Source of the DNA: Panonychus citri
Lineage: Eukaryota; Arthropoda; Arachnida; Trombidiformes; Tetranychidae
Reading direction: 5' to 3'
DNA: 64,000 nt
NCBI RefSeq assembly: GCF_014898815.1
Contig: NW_026515500.1
Span: forward strand, 310,001-374,000
Below are positions 21,501 to 33,600 of this stretch, piece after piece (position 1 is the first letter of the stretch; each line of letters starts with the position of its first letter). The translations under genes were made by a program, and so were the position numbers. The notes under the pieces are model-generated. The model was not told the origin of the DNA and made no database searches. It saw only the letters and a list, made by a program, of their open reading frames with translations.

Positions 21501-24094
21501 GAATTCCAATTATTGTTTACATCTTATTCTTGTAAGAATTTGAATTTAGACAATTTTCTCTCGTATCTTACCCATTGACTCGTCATCAGTAGGATTACCA
21601 GAATTATTAAAAATACTATCTTGTTGAGGAGTTGATGGTTCAGCTGGAGGAAAGACTAATTGTTGAACTTTTTGTTGCTGTTGTGTTGCTTGTTTCTGCT
21701 GTTCCATTTCAATCTCTTTGATCGACTCTTCAATTACATTAGGCCAAAAATCGCCTTCAAAATAAGGCAATTCAGTGGCTGACTTAAAACCATCTTCTGT
21801 GGCTTGTTTAAGGATATCTTTGTAGTCTAAAACGATTCTTTCAATTATCCCCTTGTCCAACATTTTCTTATACCATTCTTGTAACCTTTTTGGTTTAGGA
21901 ATCTTTTGCTCAGGCGGATGACAATGGAAGATATAGTCATCTCCTTCGGAAGGAGGACAAGCCCAAATATGAGCCATTGTGTACCCTAATTGTTTAGTAT
22001 AGTCAAGATATCCTAATAAAATCTCGTGATATACAGCAGTTCTGTATTGCTTAGGCCGGAAGAAATGAACCGAATCAAGATAAGCTATATATACACGCCT
22101 GTGAACAGAAAAATGAAATGATGAAAAAAATGAATTAGATGATGAACATAATTTAAGTAGAAATTTGAATGAAAAAGATGGCAAGTTATCAAATATCATA
22201 CCTTGAGTTCGGTGGACCAGCATCAGAGCCATATTCTTGGACATGCATTCCAAAGAAACAAACATCCACACCATTAAAATCTTCGAAGGCAAATAAAGCC
22301 TTAGCACGATAGGGAAATGTACTGGGTAATTCGACAGGACCAAGTTCATTATATTTAAATGCGTATCTGAAATTAGAAGAAAAAAGCAAAAGTTAGAATA
22401 AAATATTAAAATTGAATAGAGAAAAAAAAGAATAGTGAAAATGAATTAGATAAAGTTAATTACTTTTGTTTCATTAAAGATTTAACTTCAACAATTTTCT
22501 CGGAGCTCGAGACAACTCTAATGGAAACTTCTCCAGCTCCTGTTTCCTTTTTTCTTAAAAATGTGTTAACCCGATTCTCAATGTAGGAACCTAATTTCGA
22601 TTGCGGTAGTCTTTTAGCAGAAAACTTATTCTCTTTCTTCTTTTTGCTCTTTGCTTTTAGACAACTATCACAAACGAAACCTTCAGGCCAAATTTGGTCA
22701 GTGTGAAGAACACAGATTTGATGTAATTTTCGGGCACACTCTTTACATTCTACAAATGGTTCGAGGTCAATATGATTGTTTTTACATTCGATGAACTGAT
22801 TTTTAGGAATAGTCTGGGTTCCAACAACTTTTGAATCAGGACCTAAGCCATCGCCTATTGTCACCGTATCACCAGGAATTTCATGGAAACATTTTAAACA
22901 ATAAGTAATCCTAGAATGAGACAGAATAATAAGATAAAATATTTGTTTAAATGAAAAGATAACGGATAACCAAACAATCCCAATACGTACCTATTTTGAT
23001 AATTCATATATTTTGTATCTCTGGGAATTGTACATAACTGTTTACCATAACAGCAGAGAACCTGAGGATGAAAAACATGTTTTCTGCCACAACAATAACC
23101 TAACCCTTGCATAACAGGATCTATTTCTTGTTCAAATACTTCGGATAACTGTAAAGAAAATGAAAAGATTCGAAATTAAAACCGGTAAATATAATATTTC
23201 TTACGATGGTGAGTTCGAAAGAAATGAAAAACGAACTTACTTTGGTACTATATCTATACACTCTTGAAGTTTTCTTATTATACAGCCAAGCATTATCAAA
23301 CATCAACCAAACGTCATCTACATACTGCCATGGATCTGAATATTGACCTGTAAATGTAATGAAATAGTAAAATGGTTAGTATAAAAAATTTGACAACCAA
23401 AGTAAAAAGTCAATATGCTAGACATTTACCTGTATCAAGCTTCCTCTTTATTGTTGATAAGTCCATAGGCTTCTTAATAATGTCAAAATAATCAGGTATT
23501 TGTAACAATGTGGGATCAACTGGTTGTCGGAATGGAAGTGATTCAGGGTCTTGGCGATACAATTTCTCTAATGTTGGCATTAGAGCTTGCCGAAGTTCGT
23601 CTGGTTTGAACACTTTTCTCTGTCGAGTAGAGTTAGATTTTGATATTGTAGATGAGATAGCGGACGGTGTAGATGTTGTGGTTATTGATTGTTTAACATC
23701 ATTTTCAATTTTCTCTATCGGCGTTAAAGCAGAAGATGAAGATGAATTGGGAGGCTTTTGATCGGTTGTTGTAGATATGGAATCTTCAGGCTCCTCTTTC
23801 TTAACTTCAGGTTTAATACTGTTAGTCATTGATGTAGTTGAAATCGTAGATGTTGTTGATGGTTCCATCTTCACTAAAGATGGTAGATTATCATCACAGG
23901 TAGATACCGCTTCTTGTTTCACAACAGTAGAACTAGTTGAAGGTAGACCATTGGTTGTTGATGTCAATGAACACGTTGTTGTCGATAAAATATCGTCCAA
24001 AGGTTCACTTTTAATAACAACCTGTTGTTCCATAGGTTGCATTTGAGATGGAGGCCTATTGAGTTGTTGTTGCAACTGTTGTTGCTGTTGTTGT

Positions 24095-24126
<32 letters not shown>

Positions 24127-27100
24127 TTGCTGTTGTTGTTGTTGTTGTTGTTGTTGATGATGATGATGGTGATGATGATTCTGTAACACAAAATAGTGAA
24201 AAAGATTAGTTAAATCACAGTTGTAAAGATCAAAATTTGAATTAGATGGAGAAAATAGTTTACCTGTAAGTCTATCATAGACTGTTGTCCAGATTGTTGT
24301 ATTGATTGAGGTGCAGTTTGGATTGATGATTGAGATGTTGCTTGTTGAGGTGGTGTCTAAGGAAGAAAATGAATAATTGTCATTAATTAGCAAGATGAAA
24401 AGTATCAAGCGAAGGATAGAAGAAAATGAGAAATTGATTAGATACTCACTGTCATCGAATTCTCAATCGCTTCACTAGACAATCTATTCTGATGAGACTG
24501 AAGGTTTTGATTGGGTAATGTTTGTGGTGTTAAAGTTGGTACTGATGCACAACGAGGAGGTGGTGGAGTCGCTGTTGATGCAAGAGGTTGAGGTGTTGTT
24601 GGTTGTTGTTGCAACATTCCTGATAAAGTTGTACCATTATTTGAATTGGTAATGAAATTATTATTTGAATTGGACCTAATCTGAATTTGAGAAGTAGCTT
24701 GAGCTGGTGGACCAGGAGGAGAAATAAAATATGAGCCCGGAGGTAATTGATTAGATTGAGATGGAAACCTATTAGATGGTGATGGTATTGTCACATTTGG
24801 TGGTGCACCGGTTGAATTGAGTCTAGCCCTAATTGGTTGGGTTGGTTGTTGTTGGTTGATGGGTTGAGGTGTTGGTGGTCCTGTTGGGGTGGGAGGCTGG
24901 AGTGGTGTTTGCGCTAACATTTGTTGTGGTCTTAAAGTATTAATTTGATTAGGATTCACTTGGAGTGAATTAGGGGCTTGAACCGAATTCGCAGCAGCTT
25001 GTTGTTCTTTTCTCTTCTGCCGTTTATCTTCCAACTCTTTCTGAATCTTATATATTTTCTCGGCTAAAAGATGATAATATTCTTCTCTGGAATTTGCCTT
25101 TTCATACATGTCACCTTCTACTTTACGAGCATATCCAACTAAGTTAACCATTCGACTATCTTTGACCGCCGATGGATCTGGAGTAGGGAATATGGCTTGA
25201 ACTATCTTTTGCACCAAGTGATTACGAAGCTCCATGGGCACAGACGCATGCCATTCTTTAACTTGTTTAGGGTTTTGAAGTTGATCTGTAATCTGTGGAA
25301 AACCTTGTATTCTTGATGAGATTTGTCCTGGAGGTGGTGGTGTACCAGTGGGATTATTATATGGAAGACCCAATGCTTGATAAGCTTTTTGCATTCCATC
25401 ATTTGTTGATTGTTGCAAAAATTGAGTCGATTGAGGTGGTGGAGGCGGGGGTTGTGATTGCGGTTGCTGTTGGGGCGGCTGAGCATTAGGAAGTTGGGAA
25501 TTAGGCTGTAAATAAAGAAAGAAAAAGTAAAAAATTAAAAATAAGCAAAAGACAAAAACGAGTAAAATCAAATGGAAGATGAAGAGATAGTAAATATTTT
25601 GTAAGTAAAATCATGTACGATGTTAGCACACGAATTGAGATAATGATAAAAGTTATTGTAAAGAAAAGGTGAAAAATATTTTCCAGTAAAAAGAAATCAA
25701 GTGTTAAAAATAAATGAATATTGTTAACACCAACAGGTTAAAGCCTAATTTCAAGTTTTGATTGGGGCGCCAATAACATGACAACGTAACACATTGATGT
25801 TGTGTCACAAGGTTCACAAACAAAATTTAACCAAATATCAATATGGATTAAAATGACACACGTACAAGTAACAACACAGATATTTACATCATTATAAATA
25901 TAAAAATGGCGAATGATAATAAAATTGTCATTCAAGGTATCAACTGTTGATAGGCGATTCAAACTATTTAATTGACAACGAAAACTAGAGAAACACTTGT
26001 GTGTTTGTGTGTGAAGTAAGGAGAAAGAAAAAAACATAAAATCAATGGTAAAAACTTACAAATTGAGCCTGTTGATTAGGTAAGGGTTGGGTTAATAAGA
26101 GTGTGGCGACCTGTTGTTGTCTTCGATCAGATGCTTGTTTTAACGGCAAACAGACAGGACAATCAGTACGTGTACAGTTTTTCCAGTGAGATATAATTTG
26201 CCTGGAGCTTGCACAATGAGATACTTTACATTGTTTACCTAAAAAGAGAGACACAGAGAAAGAGAAAGAGAGAGAGAGAGAGAAACATGAGCAACAATGG
26301 AAAAAAAACGTACGTCTTAAGGTAGAAGGAAGTGAAAAACACTCTAAATGAAAGGGTTATTCTTACCATCGTTACAAGTCTGCATATGATTAAGAACATT
26401 CTTCATTGTCCTACAATGAGGCAGCGTACAAGGTCTCTGTTGACCTCCGGTACCATTCTGTTGTTCTTGTTCCCTTCTTTGACATTTATGGGCATGAAGA
26501 AGTAAAACTAATTGTTGTTGGATAAGTTTTCTTTTTTCAGCTTCGGTTGCATGTCCACCACCGGGTTGATTAGGTTGTGGTGTTAATTGACCAACAGCCT
26601 GTGGAGAGTTTTGCGGTTGGACTTGAAGTAATTGAGATCCAGGTTGACTTAATGACTGAGATGAAGGGGGAGGTGGAGGAGTGTTATATCTAAATTGGCC
26701 CTGCTGTGGCATTCTGGCTTGTCCTTGTTGCTGTTGAGGCTGTTGGACTTGTTTTTGGTTGTCACTGTCAGAGAAGGAGAAAAAAGTAAACAACAAAGAT
26801 TAGATGAGAATAGAACAATCAAATTAAGGTAAAGTAAAGACACAAAGAGGTAACATAAAGTAACTTGAGATAAAATGACAGGAACAACGGTAAAGGTACA
26901 GAAAGGAATCAAGAATGAGTAAGGTAAGTGAATCAACATACGCGTACAGAGGTGAACCAAAATTTTGCTGGTGCATGAATTGTGTTGGTGACAACAATTG
27001 CATATGGGTTTGTTGCTGCTGTTGAGGTTGTTGTTGCTGTTGTTGTTGCTGTTGTTGCTGCTGCTGTTGTTGTTGTTGTTTGATATTGGGAGGATTTGTG

Positions 27101-27744
27101 TATCTAAGTTGATTTTGTAAAACTGGTCGGGATCCCGGCACCATTCCACTAATCATTTGAGGCTGAATGGTGGTAGGAATTAACTTCTGTTGTACATTGG
27201 GTGTCTGAGTCTTGGCTTGAAGAAGTTGTGACAATTGTTGATGATTTTGAGCCGGCAGTGGCGTTTGTTGATTAGGCTGTTGCTGTTGTGGTGTTTGTTG
27301 TTGGTTTTGAGGTTGGGGAGGTGGTGGCGGTAAACTGGTGGTAATAGAAGTAGTATTTACAACATTCGCCGATGAAGATATCCCAATATGTGATATTGGA
27401 ATACTAGAGTTTATTAGAGTAACATTGGTGGTTGCCAGCAAAGAGCCATTGTTAGTTAAGGAATCACAGGCGCCTGGAGCAGTTGACGATGAGGATAATG
27501 TTGAGGCAAGTTCATCAGGTAGATTATTTTCAAGATCCCATAATTGTGAATCACTTGGACCAAGTAAAGAATCAGTAGAATCACTTAATTTTAACCTTTT
27601 ATTGGGCGTGGGTCCTGGTCCGGGCATACCATTACCCCCACCACCAACACCGCTTGACATATTACCAGACCCTGATGAGCCAACAACCGAAAAAGAAGTT
27701 GACACTGTACAGGTTGGACTGACCGAAGATGAACTGGTGGCCAT
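18153..27744 (-). CDS. nej: CBP/p300 histone acetyltransferase and coactivator (nejire ortholog)
   Basis: Twenty coding exons, minus strand: 26942-27744, 26367-26764, 26060-26238, 24450-25505, 24264-24356, 23430-24180, 23241-23347, 22991-23148, 22464-22910, 22202-22366, 21572-22098, 21237-21463, 20869-21145, 20598-20789, 19999-20510, 19696-19897, 19276-19625, 18991-19155, 18650-18894, 18437-18560; 6978 nt, 2325 aa. Start chosen by its perfect ACCACCATGG context. Domains: acidic start with DLENNLPDELAS (~105), LSQLL coactivator motif, TAZ1 (~333-447), KIX (~543-628, WHASVPMELRNHLVQKIV), bromodomain (~1035-1150), RING/PHD (~1160-1280), HAT (~1285-1560, HIWACPPSEGDDYIFHCHPP), ZZ (~1735-1785), TAZ2 (~1819-1910), NCBD (~2225-2270, LKSPSSQQNQRTVISILQSN). 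It acetylates histone H3K27 and bridges activators in the nucleus. Odd: the last exon is out of frame after its poly-Gln tract, stopping at 18437. The alternative frame continues Gln-rich to PRFN at 18153. Confidence 0.95.
18290..18512 (-). repeat. CAG/CAA trinucleotide tracts in CBP's last exon
   Basis: Long CAA/CAG runs on the coding strand, including a pure (CAA)10 at 18481-18510 where the reading frame switches relative to paralogous exons. Prone to slippage. Confidence 0.8.
19425..19580 (-). repeat. poly-Gln tracts in CBP exon 17
   Basis: Mixed CAG/CAA runs coding for Gln-rich sequence between TAZ2 and NCBD. Confidence 0.8.
24060..24180 (-). repeat. poly-His/poly-Gln tract in CBP exon 6
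   Basis: Seven His codons followed by about 28 Gln codons (CAG/CAA mixed) open exon 6, upstream of the bromodomain. Confidence 0.85.
25506..26059 (-). other. longest CBP intron
   Basis: The 554-base intron between the TAZ1-end exon and the KIX exon; the other CBP introns are mostly 50-250 bases. Nothing else is seen in it. Confidence 0.6.
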
Positions 27745-28140
27745 GGTGGTTCTCCCCTCTCTCTCTAAAGCTAAGAAAAGAGAGAGTAAGGAGAGAGAGA
27801 AAAAAACAGAAGAAAGGAAAAATAGAAAGAGAGATAGATGAAGTAAGAATAGTCTTTCTTTTTTCTTTTTATTTTTTTTTACTTGGCTGATGCTCACAAT
27901 AGAGAAAATCCCTTTCTTATACAATATACATCGCACTTTTTTTTCTTTTCTTTCATAGATTAAATTTACATAATAGAATTGATCGTATCATAATTAATTA
28001 ATTGAAACAAAAAAATATTAATAGAGTTTCACAAATAAATAAGAAATTAAATAGTAAACAATTTACATTTCAAGTAGAAAGAGAGTGAAGAAAGAGACAC
28101 CAAAAGAGACTCAACTCAACTTTGATAACGCTTTTTACAA
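27745..28140 (-). other. CBP 5' leader region
   Basis: Purine/pyrimidine-rich sequence between the ATG and the promoter island, probably 5' UTR. The frame stays open upstream to another ATG at 27936, but that start lies in low-complexity sequence with poor context and was not used. Confidence 0.45.
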
Positions 28141-28203
28141 GCATGCGCAGAGCGATTGGCTTATGAGCTGCAGAAAAATTCTCATGGCGTCAGCCGCCAT
28201 TTT
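28141..28203 (-). promoter_or_regulatory. GC-rich CBP promoter: NRF1-, CCAAT-, CRE-half- and YY1-like sites
   Basis: In strongly AT-rich DNA, about 60 bases carry GCATGCGCAG (NRF1-like, 28141-28150), ATTGG (inverse CCAAT, ~28155-28159), TGACG (minus strand, CRE half) and AAAATGGCGGC (28193-28203 on the minus strand). The last is an exact YY1 consensus in the orientation of CBP. YY1 sites of this kind usually lie at or just after the start of transcription. The ATG inside that site opens a 20-codon upstream frame (MAADAMRIFLQLISQSL, ending at a TAA). The island is ~400-450 bases before the CBP ATG. Confidence 0.6.
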
Positions 28204-29125
28204 AGACTAGAATTTTGTCCCAATTGATTAATATTTTTGTTCCAAACAATTTCAATTAATTGATAATATTTTCTCTTTCACCTCTTTTCTCCTCTTCACC
28301 TTGATCGGTTTACATTTGGTTAAAGTTCATCTCTGTTATTGATCTTGAGAAACTGATTGAGTTAATAAGCCGATTGTTGATTTTAAATAATCCAATCAAA
28401 AGTTTTTGCGGTTAATATAAATTCTGAGAAAAAAATTATTAATTTTCTTTCTTCTTGTTTTATTTTTTGGAGAATTGGAGTTTTTTTCTTGACTTTTTTT
28501 TATTTAGAATATTTGTCTTGGAATTGTCGAATAGGTTTACTTTATATAAATGAGTTCTCTTGGAAATGAGATGAGAGTCGTTTGAAATTCTGGTTTGAAA
28601 ATCGTTCAATAAGTTCAGAGCTCAGGGCTACATGTTTGAACCTCGTTCTTTTTCAAGTGGCCATTGTGATTGAATAAATTTCTGTCAAGAAAAAGATGAA
28701 ATTTGCCATGTAGAAAAAGTTTTCTCTCCATCAAGTCTTGTAATCCAAATCAGTTTAATTAAAGCAACAATTTCAGACAATTTGACAATTATCATAAATT
28801 TTCATTCTGGTAAAGCAAAATGACTTTTATTTTGTTCTGAAATTGAAAATTCACAAACAAATGCAACGTAAACAATTAACTTCAATATTTACTTTAAAAG
28901 ATTAACCAGATAGCTGAAAATTCAAGAGTTAATTCAATCAAAAGTATTAATAATTAATCATTTCCACAAACAATTGCGCTTTATTTTCTTGAGCTTAGTT
29001 GCTGCCGAATCTATTAGATGGCTGCATGCTCTTCATTTTCTATGGAAAAAATAACCGATAATTCAACCGGTAACCGGTTAGAATAACCGAGAAAAAGTAA
29101 ACAATTAAACTTTTTTTGTCACGTA
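28204..29125. other. intergenic, no gene seen
   Basis: AT-rich spacer between the CBP promoter and the kinase-gene copy. Nothing recognised. Confidence 0.5.
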
Positions 29126-29813
29126 AATTTAATTCTGTGATTAGAGAAGGTCAAAGTAATCGAATCTATCGATGTTGGATCACTGACCACAACTCGAACT
29201 CGAATGAAGTTATCGTTCGTTTTTATGGCAATTCTTTCATCAAAGGAACAACCGATTCGAAAGAATCGAGAGAACGAGAAGTTCTAATCAGTTATATTAT
29301 TTCGGAGAAAAATTTAGGACCCAAATTAATTGGAATCTTTGATGGTGGAAGAATCGAAGAGTTTATTCAGGTAAGAACATCAACTCAATTCCATCATGAA
29401 AATTAACTTACTTGATGAACTTGATTTGACTTTAATCATTGATAGTCGACAACACCGACTCGTGAACAATATGAAGGACCATCGATGTTTGAAATTTTGG
29501 CCTCAAAAATGGCGATGATTCACTCGTTAAGATTACCCTTTTCTCGTTCCGTTGATCTGGCCAATTATTTACTCTCAATGATCACAAATCTCAAATCAAA
29601 TTCAGTATTGCTTGATTATCGTTCTGGATCAAAAGTAAATCAGTGGTCGGAGAGATTGTGTTCCTTTAATTACTCTCGAGAAATTAACTGGTTGATTTCA
29701 ATTCTTGATTCTATTCCATCAAAAGTTGTCTTCTGTCATCGAGATCTTAACCGATCTAATATACTAATTCGAGAAAGAAAAAGTATCGAACATGGAACAA
29801 CAATTAAAGATCC
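29126..29813 (+). pseudogene. truncated inverted copy of the choline/ethanolamine kinase gene
   Basis: Matches the minus strand of 7151-7837 at about 99% by eye. It contains the end of intron 1, exon 2 (from ~29144), intron 2 and the first part of exon 3, up to the catalytic VVFCHRDLNRSNIL and KSIEHGTTIKDP. It then breaks abruptly at 29813 into unrelated sequence. Exon 1, the metal-binding IDYEY motif and the rest of the kinase are absent, so it cannot be an active kinase. It keeps five A's in exon 2 (SEKNLGPKLIGIFDGG is in frame) where the longer gene has four. Substitutions seen include P/A (DLPNYL versus DLANYL) and A/T (HGATIK versus HGTTIK). Confidence 0.9.
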
Positions 29814-30576
29814 CTTCGAATTTTTTCTTTCGTGCAATCAGTTGATTAAATTGTAATCATAGGCTGAAGATGAAATTGATGTTTCGAAAGGTAAACAGTC
29901 TTACTCGAAACAATTTATTCTGTAAATTAACTTGAGACATTCCTTAATCTCATGAAATCAGTTATTTCATGACTGAAATGTCTCGTATGTGGAGCCACCG
30001 ATGTAACTGAAACTCATTCCATATCAAATCAATGAATGAATTCAGTGTTATTCTGACTTCCAAGTGAATCACAAGAACAACATGGATTGGATTTTATATT
30101 AACGCTAATTATGATTATTTCGTTATAATTCACGTGGTTATTTTAATTATCCTGTCAATCGTTCAATGAAAAACTTAATCAATTAAGTTAAAATTAAAAA
30201 ACAGTCAATCATCAATTAAAAATGTTAACGGTGTTAATTCATAAGTGTCGTTTACGTCGTGAGTCCAAGACCAAAAGGACTTTTTAATTGTGACTCGTTT
30301 TCTCAAGGATAATTAAGGTAAAAATTATGATTTTTTCTCTAACATCTATTTTCACCCTTCATTTAGTTGATTTCATTAGTTTAACTTGAATGATTCGTAT
30401 CTTTAATTACAAGAATTACGCTGAAAATTAATAAACATCATGGAAATGGTTTGAAACAAGATATTCAATGAAATTGCGTTCGAAACTTGAAAAGTTTTTT
30501 TTTCGTGATAAAAACGGATTAGAATCGGAATGGATCCTTTTAATGACCTGCCAGTAGGTAATAAAGATAAATATAC

Positions 30577-30577
<1 letters not shown>

Positions 30578-30620
<43 letters not shown>
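30578..30620. repeat. (GA)n microsatellite
   Basis: About 21 uninterrupted AG units. Confidence 0.95.
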
Positions 30621-30622
<2 letters not shown>

Positions 30623-33600
30623 TTATTGGCACTTCGATCATTGATTAAACTATTATCATAATTATTTCAATCATTGATCATGTGAACTCGTAACTTTAAG
30701 TTCAACAGTTCGAGTGAGAAAAAGTTGTGAGTTGGATTTCCGATGCCTTCAGATCAATATCTCTTTTGACTTACAGAACTTATTTATCATGTAACATGAT
30801 GACCAGATTACTGGTCAGTTAAATAACTCTGAGTAAATAAAATACACACACGCTCACCAATACAATCAATTGTTTCGGTGAAATATTTTTTTCTCATTCA
30901 ACATAACAGTTATTTAATTAATCATTTGTAAATTTTTTTTCTCCTCTTGATTCAAGTTCATCAATCAATTCTGAATGCTGGAGTAAAAGTTTATATTCCC
31001 CTTGCAATGAGCAAAAAAAAGTTCGAAACTCAGAATTTCAGGGAAGAGAAAGAAGAGGAAATTTTTCATGGTAATGATGATTTTCAGGTACAATCATACA
31101 TCTAAAAGATTATCTATCATTCACTGAATTCGTTATTAATTTTACAATTCATCCGAATGAACTTCAATTATTCACCATGAATTTTTCCTTACATGAGAAA
31201 GCAACTACATGTAATTGCTTCAAGGCCGAAATATGATCATCATCATGGACACAAAGAATGAATCAGAAAATGAATATAAATATTTTCTTGATATTCCTAA
31301 GAAAAAAACTGAATGAAATGTCCAGAATTCATTCATTAGCTGGAATTTGATATAACTTTTTTTTTATTCTTATTCTATTAAGTTGAGAACAAATAAATTC
31401 CGAGTTCCAATAAAAAGTAACAGTAATACTTTCATTTTTCATAGCACTTTCTCATTCATGGTAATGCCCTGAATCTCATGTTAATTCAGTGGGAATGATT
31501 AATTTCCGGTTGATTTATAGCATTTGAATCTAAAAGTATAACCCAAATAATCAGAGACAATCAAAGTTTAAAAGTTAATCACTTGTGACAAACAGAAATT
31601 AACGAAACAAAAAAATCAATTGAGCAAATTAACTGACGATTGTTGAATGTTTAAAAGTAATCATGAACTAATCAGCCAATCAATGAGTTGAGTGATTTAT
31701 AATTAAAATGAAAAAAAGTAACAATCTTGTTAATAGTTAACAAAATGTTCACAAATTGAATGATAATTATTATCAAATTGATTGATTATCTTGCTCCACT
31801 AATAAAAGTGTTAAATATTAATGATGAAAACAAAACTAATATACAATTTTAATGATAAATGATGAAGATGATAATAATTATCCAAATAATGGTGATGATG
31901 ATCATTAATAATCAATGGATGAGGTAAAAAAAGATAATAATTCCAAATGATAAAACGATATCACCAAATAAAAAGGTAATCCAATCAACAGACTAATATA
32001 TAAATCACCCTGGATAATAATCCCCATGTCACCTTTGGTACACTCATATGATTATCTAATAACCATAGGAAGTTGATTCCACCCAATGAACACCAGAACT
32101 GAATCAGAATAATTCCAAAAATTTCAATTTGTTCTCTCATTGTTCTGATCAATGTCCCATAACATGAACAATTTCAATGTTCTCATGGAATAACATCTGA
32201 GAATCAGAATTTGATTTATCGATACCATTTGTCTCTCTCTTTCATTATCTTTACCCTCGGCGGATGGAAAGTTTATTATCTCCATCTTAATGATCACTTG
32301 GGTTCCTCTTAGTTTCAGTTTCCTTATTCATCATCTTCATCCTCATCCTCATCTTCCTCTTCTCCAACCCCCTCTTTCCAATTTCCTGTCAACATATTCG
32401 GATAACAATATATTCCATTAACCTTGATTAGTTTCAAAATCTACTCAGAACCTGATCATGGTAATTTTTTCATTCTCTCATCGGTGTATATCTGATATGA
32501 AACAATATCATTTAATATCATCATCATCATCGTTATTATTATCATTTAGGAATAAAATATTCTCACGATAGCATAAGATGAATATTATATCATGATAATC
32601 ATCCTCATCGCCAAATAAAACATGATGATGGAGAAGAAAAAGTTTGCATGTTTACTTTAATGTTTAATTCTGATGAGATTTGATAGTTAACCTGATTTCC
32701 ATCGATTTCATAATCTAGAACCTTTTCTATTCAACTTGTTCTTTGTAAATTTACAATTCTGATACTTGAATAATCTGATATTCTTATTGTTTCCTAAGTT
32801 CTTTGTGTGTAGATATTTCTGTCGATTGATTGAATTCGTGCCTCTTTCTATTATACAGACTGTTGTTTCAATCTGCCAGAGATTCAGTGACTCTGGATGG
32901 AAATAGAGTTTACTAGGAATTAAGACTCACAGAGGTGAAGATTATTGAGAAACATTCAGGAACATTTCATGTTCATCTGAGTGGAATAGGAAAAAAAATG
33001 TTCTGACGGATTTGAAGTAAGAAATCATATCGATGGAAATGAAAAAAGGTCAAATAATGTACAGAATTAGTGAGAATAATTCTGAAAACTTTTCTTTTCT
33101 CTGGTTCTTTTTTTTCCAGTCGAAAACTATAGAATTATTATCATCATCATGTTCTTATCATCTTATTATATCATGAAGCAAGAAAGAGAGAAAAAGTTTT
33201 CATCTGTAACAATAATTCTGATGATAAAAGTTCTGATATTGTTTTTCTTCTGGTTGACTTTTCATTTCAGAATCAAAAACATCGCCTTAGGTTAAAAACT
33301 GTGAATCAACTGATCAAAACTATCATGAACACGATAATGTTACCATGAAATTTTTTCTCTCCCAAATAAGAAAAAAACTTTACTGATCAGCTAAAAAGTT
33401 TCATGTTCAAGAGCTTCATGTTATCCCCATCGTATTTTAATTCACCATCATGGGTTTTGAATTTGTTTCAGAATTTGTCTGAGTAGAAAAGTCAAATTGT
33501 TCATTCATTTCAAAAAACCATCACGATTGAATAACTTGATCATCATCATGAAGCAAAAAGGAGGGAAGAGGAAAAATTTAAACACTCAAATTAAGCCTAC

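Noticed and set aside
27745..27936. CBP start at an upstream in-frame ATG
   Set aside because: Lys- and Leu-rich low-complexity sequence with weak start context; the ATG at 27744 has a perfect ACCACCATGG context and matches known CBP starts.
30578..30620. CRISPR-like or tandem array
   Set aside because: Pure dinucleotide microsatellite; no spaced repeats anywhere in the window look like CRISPR.
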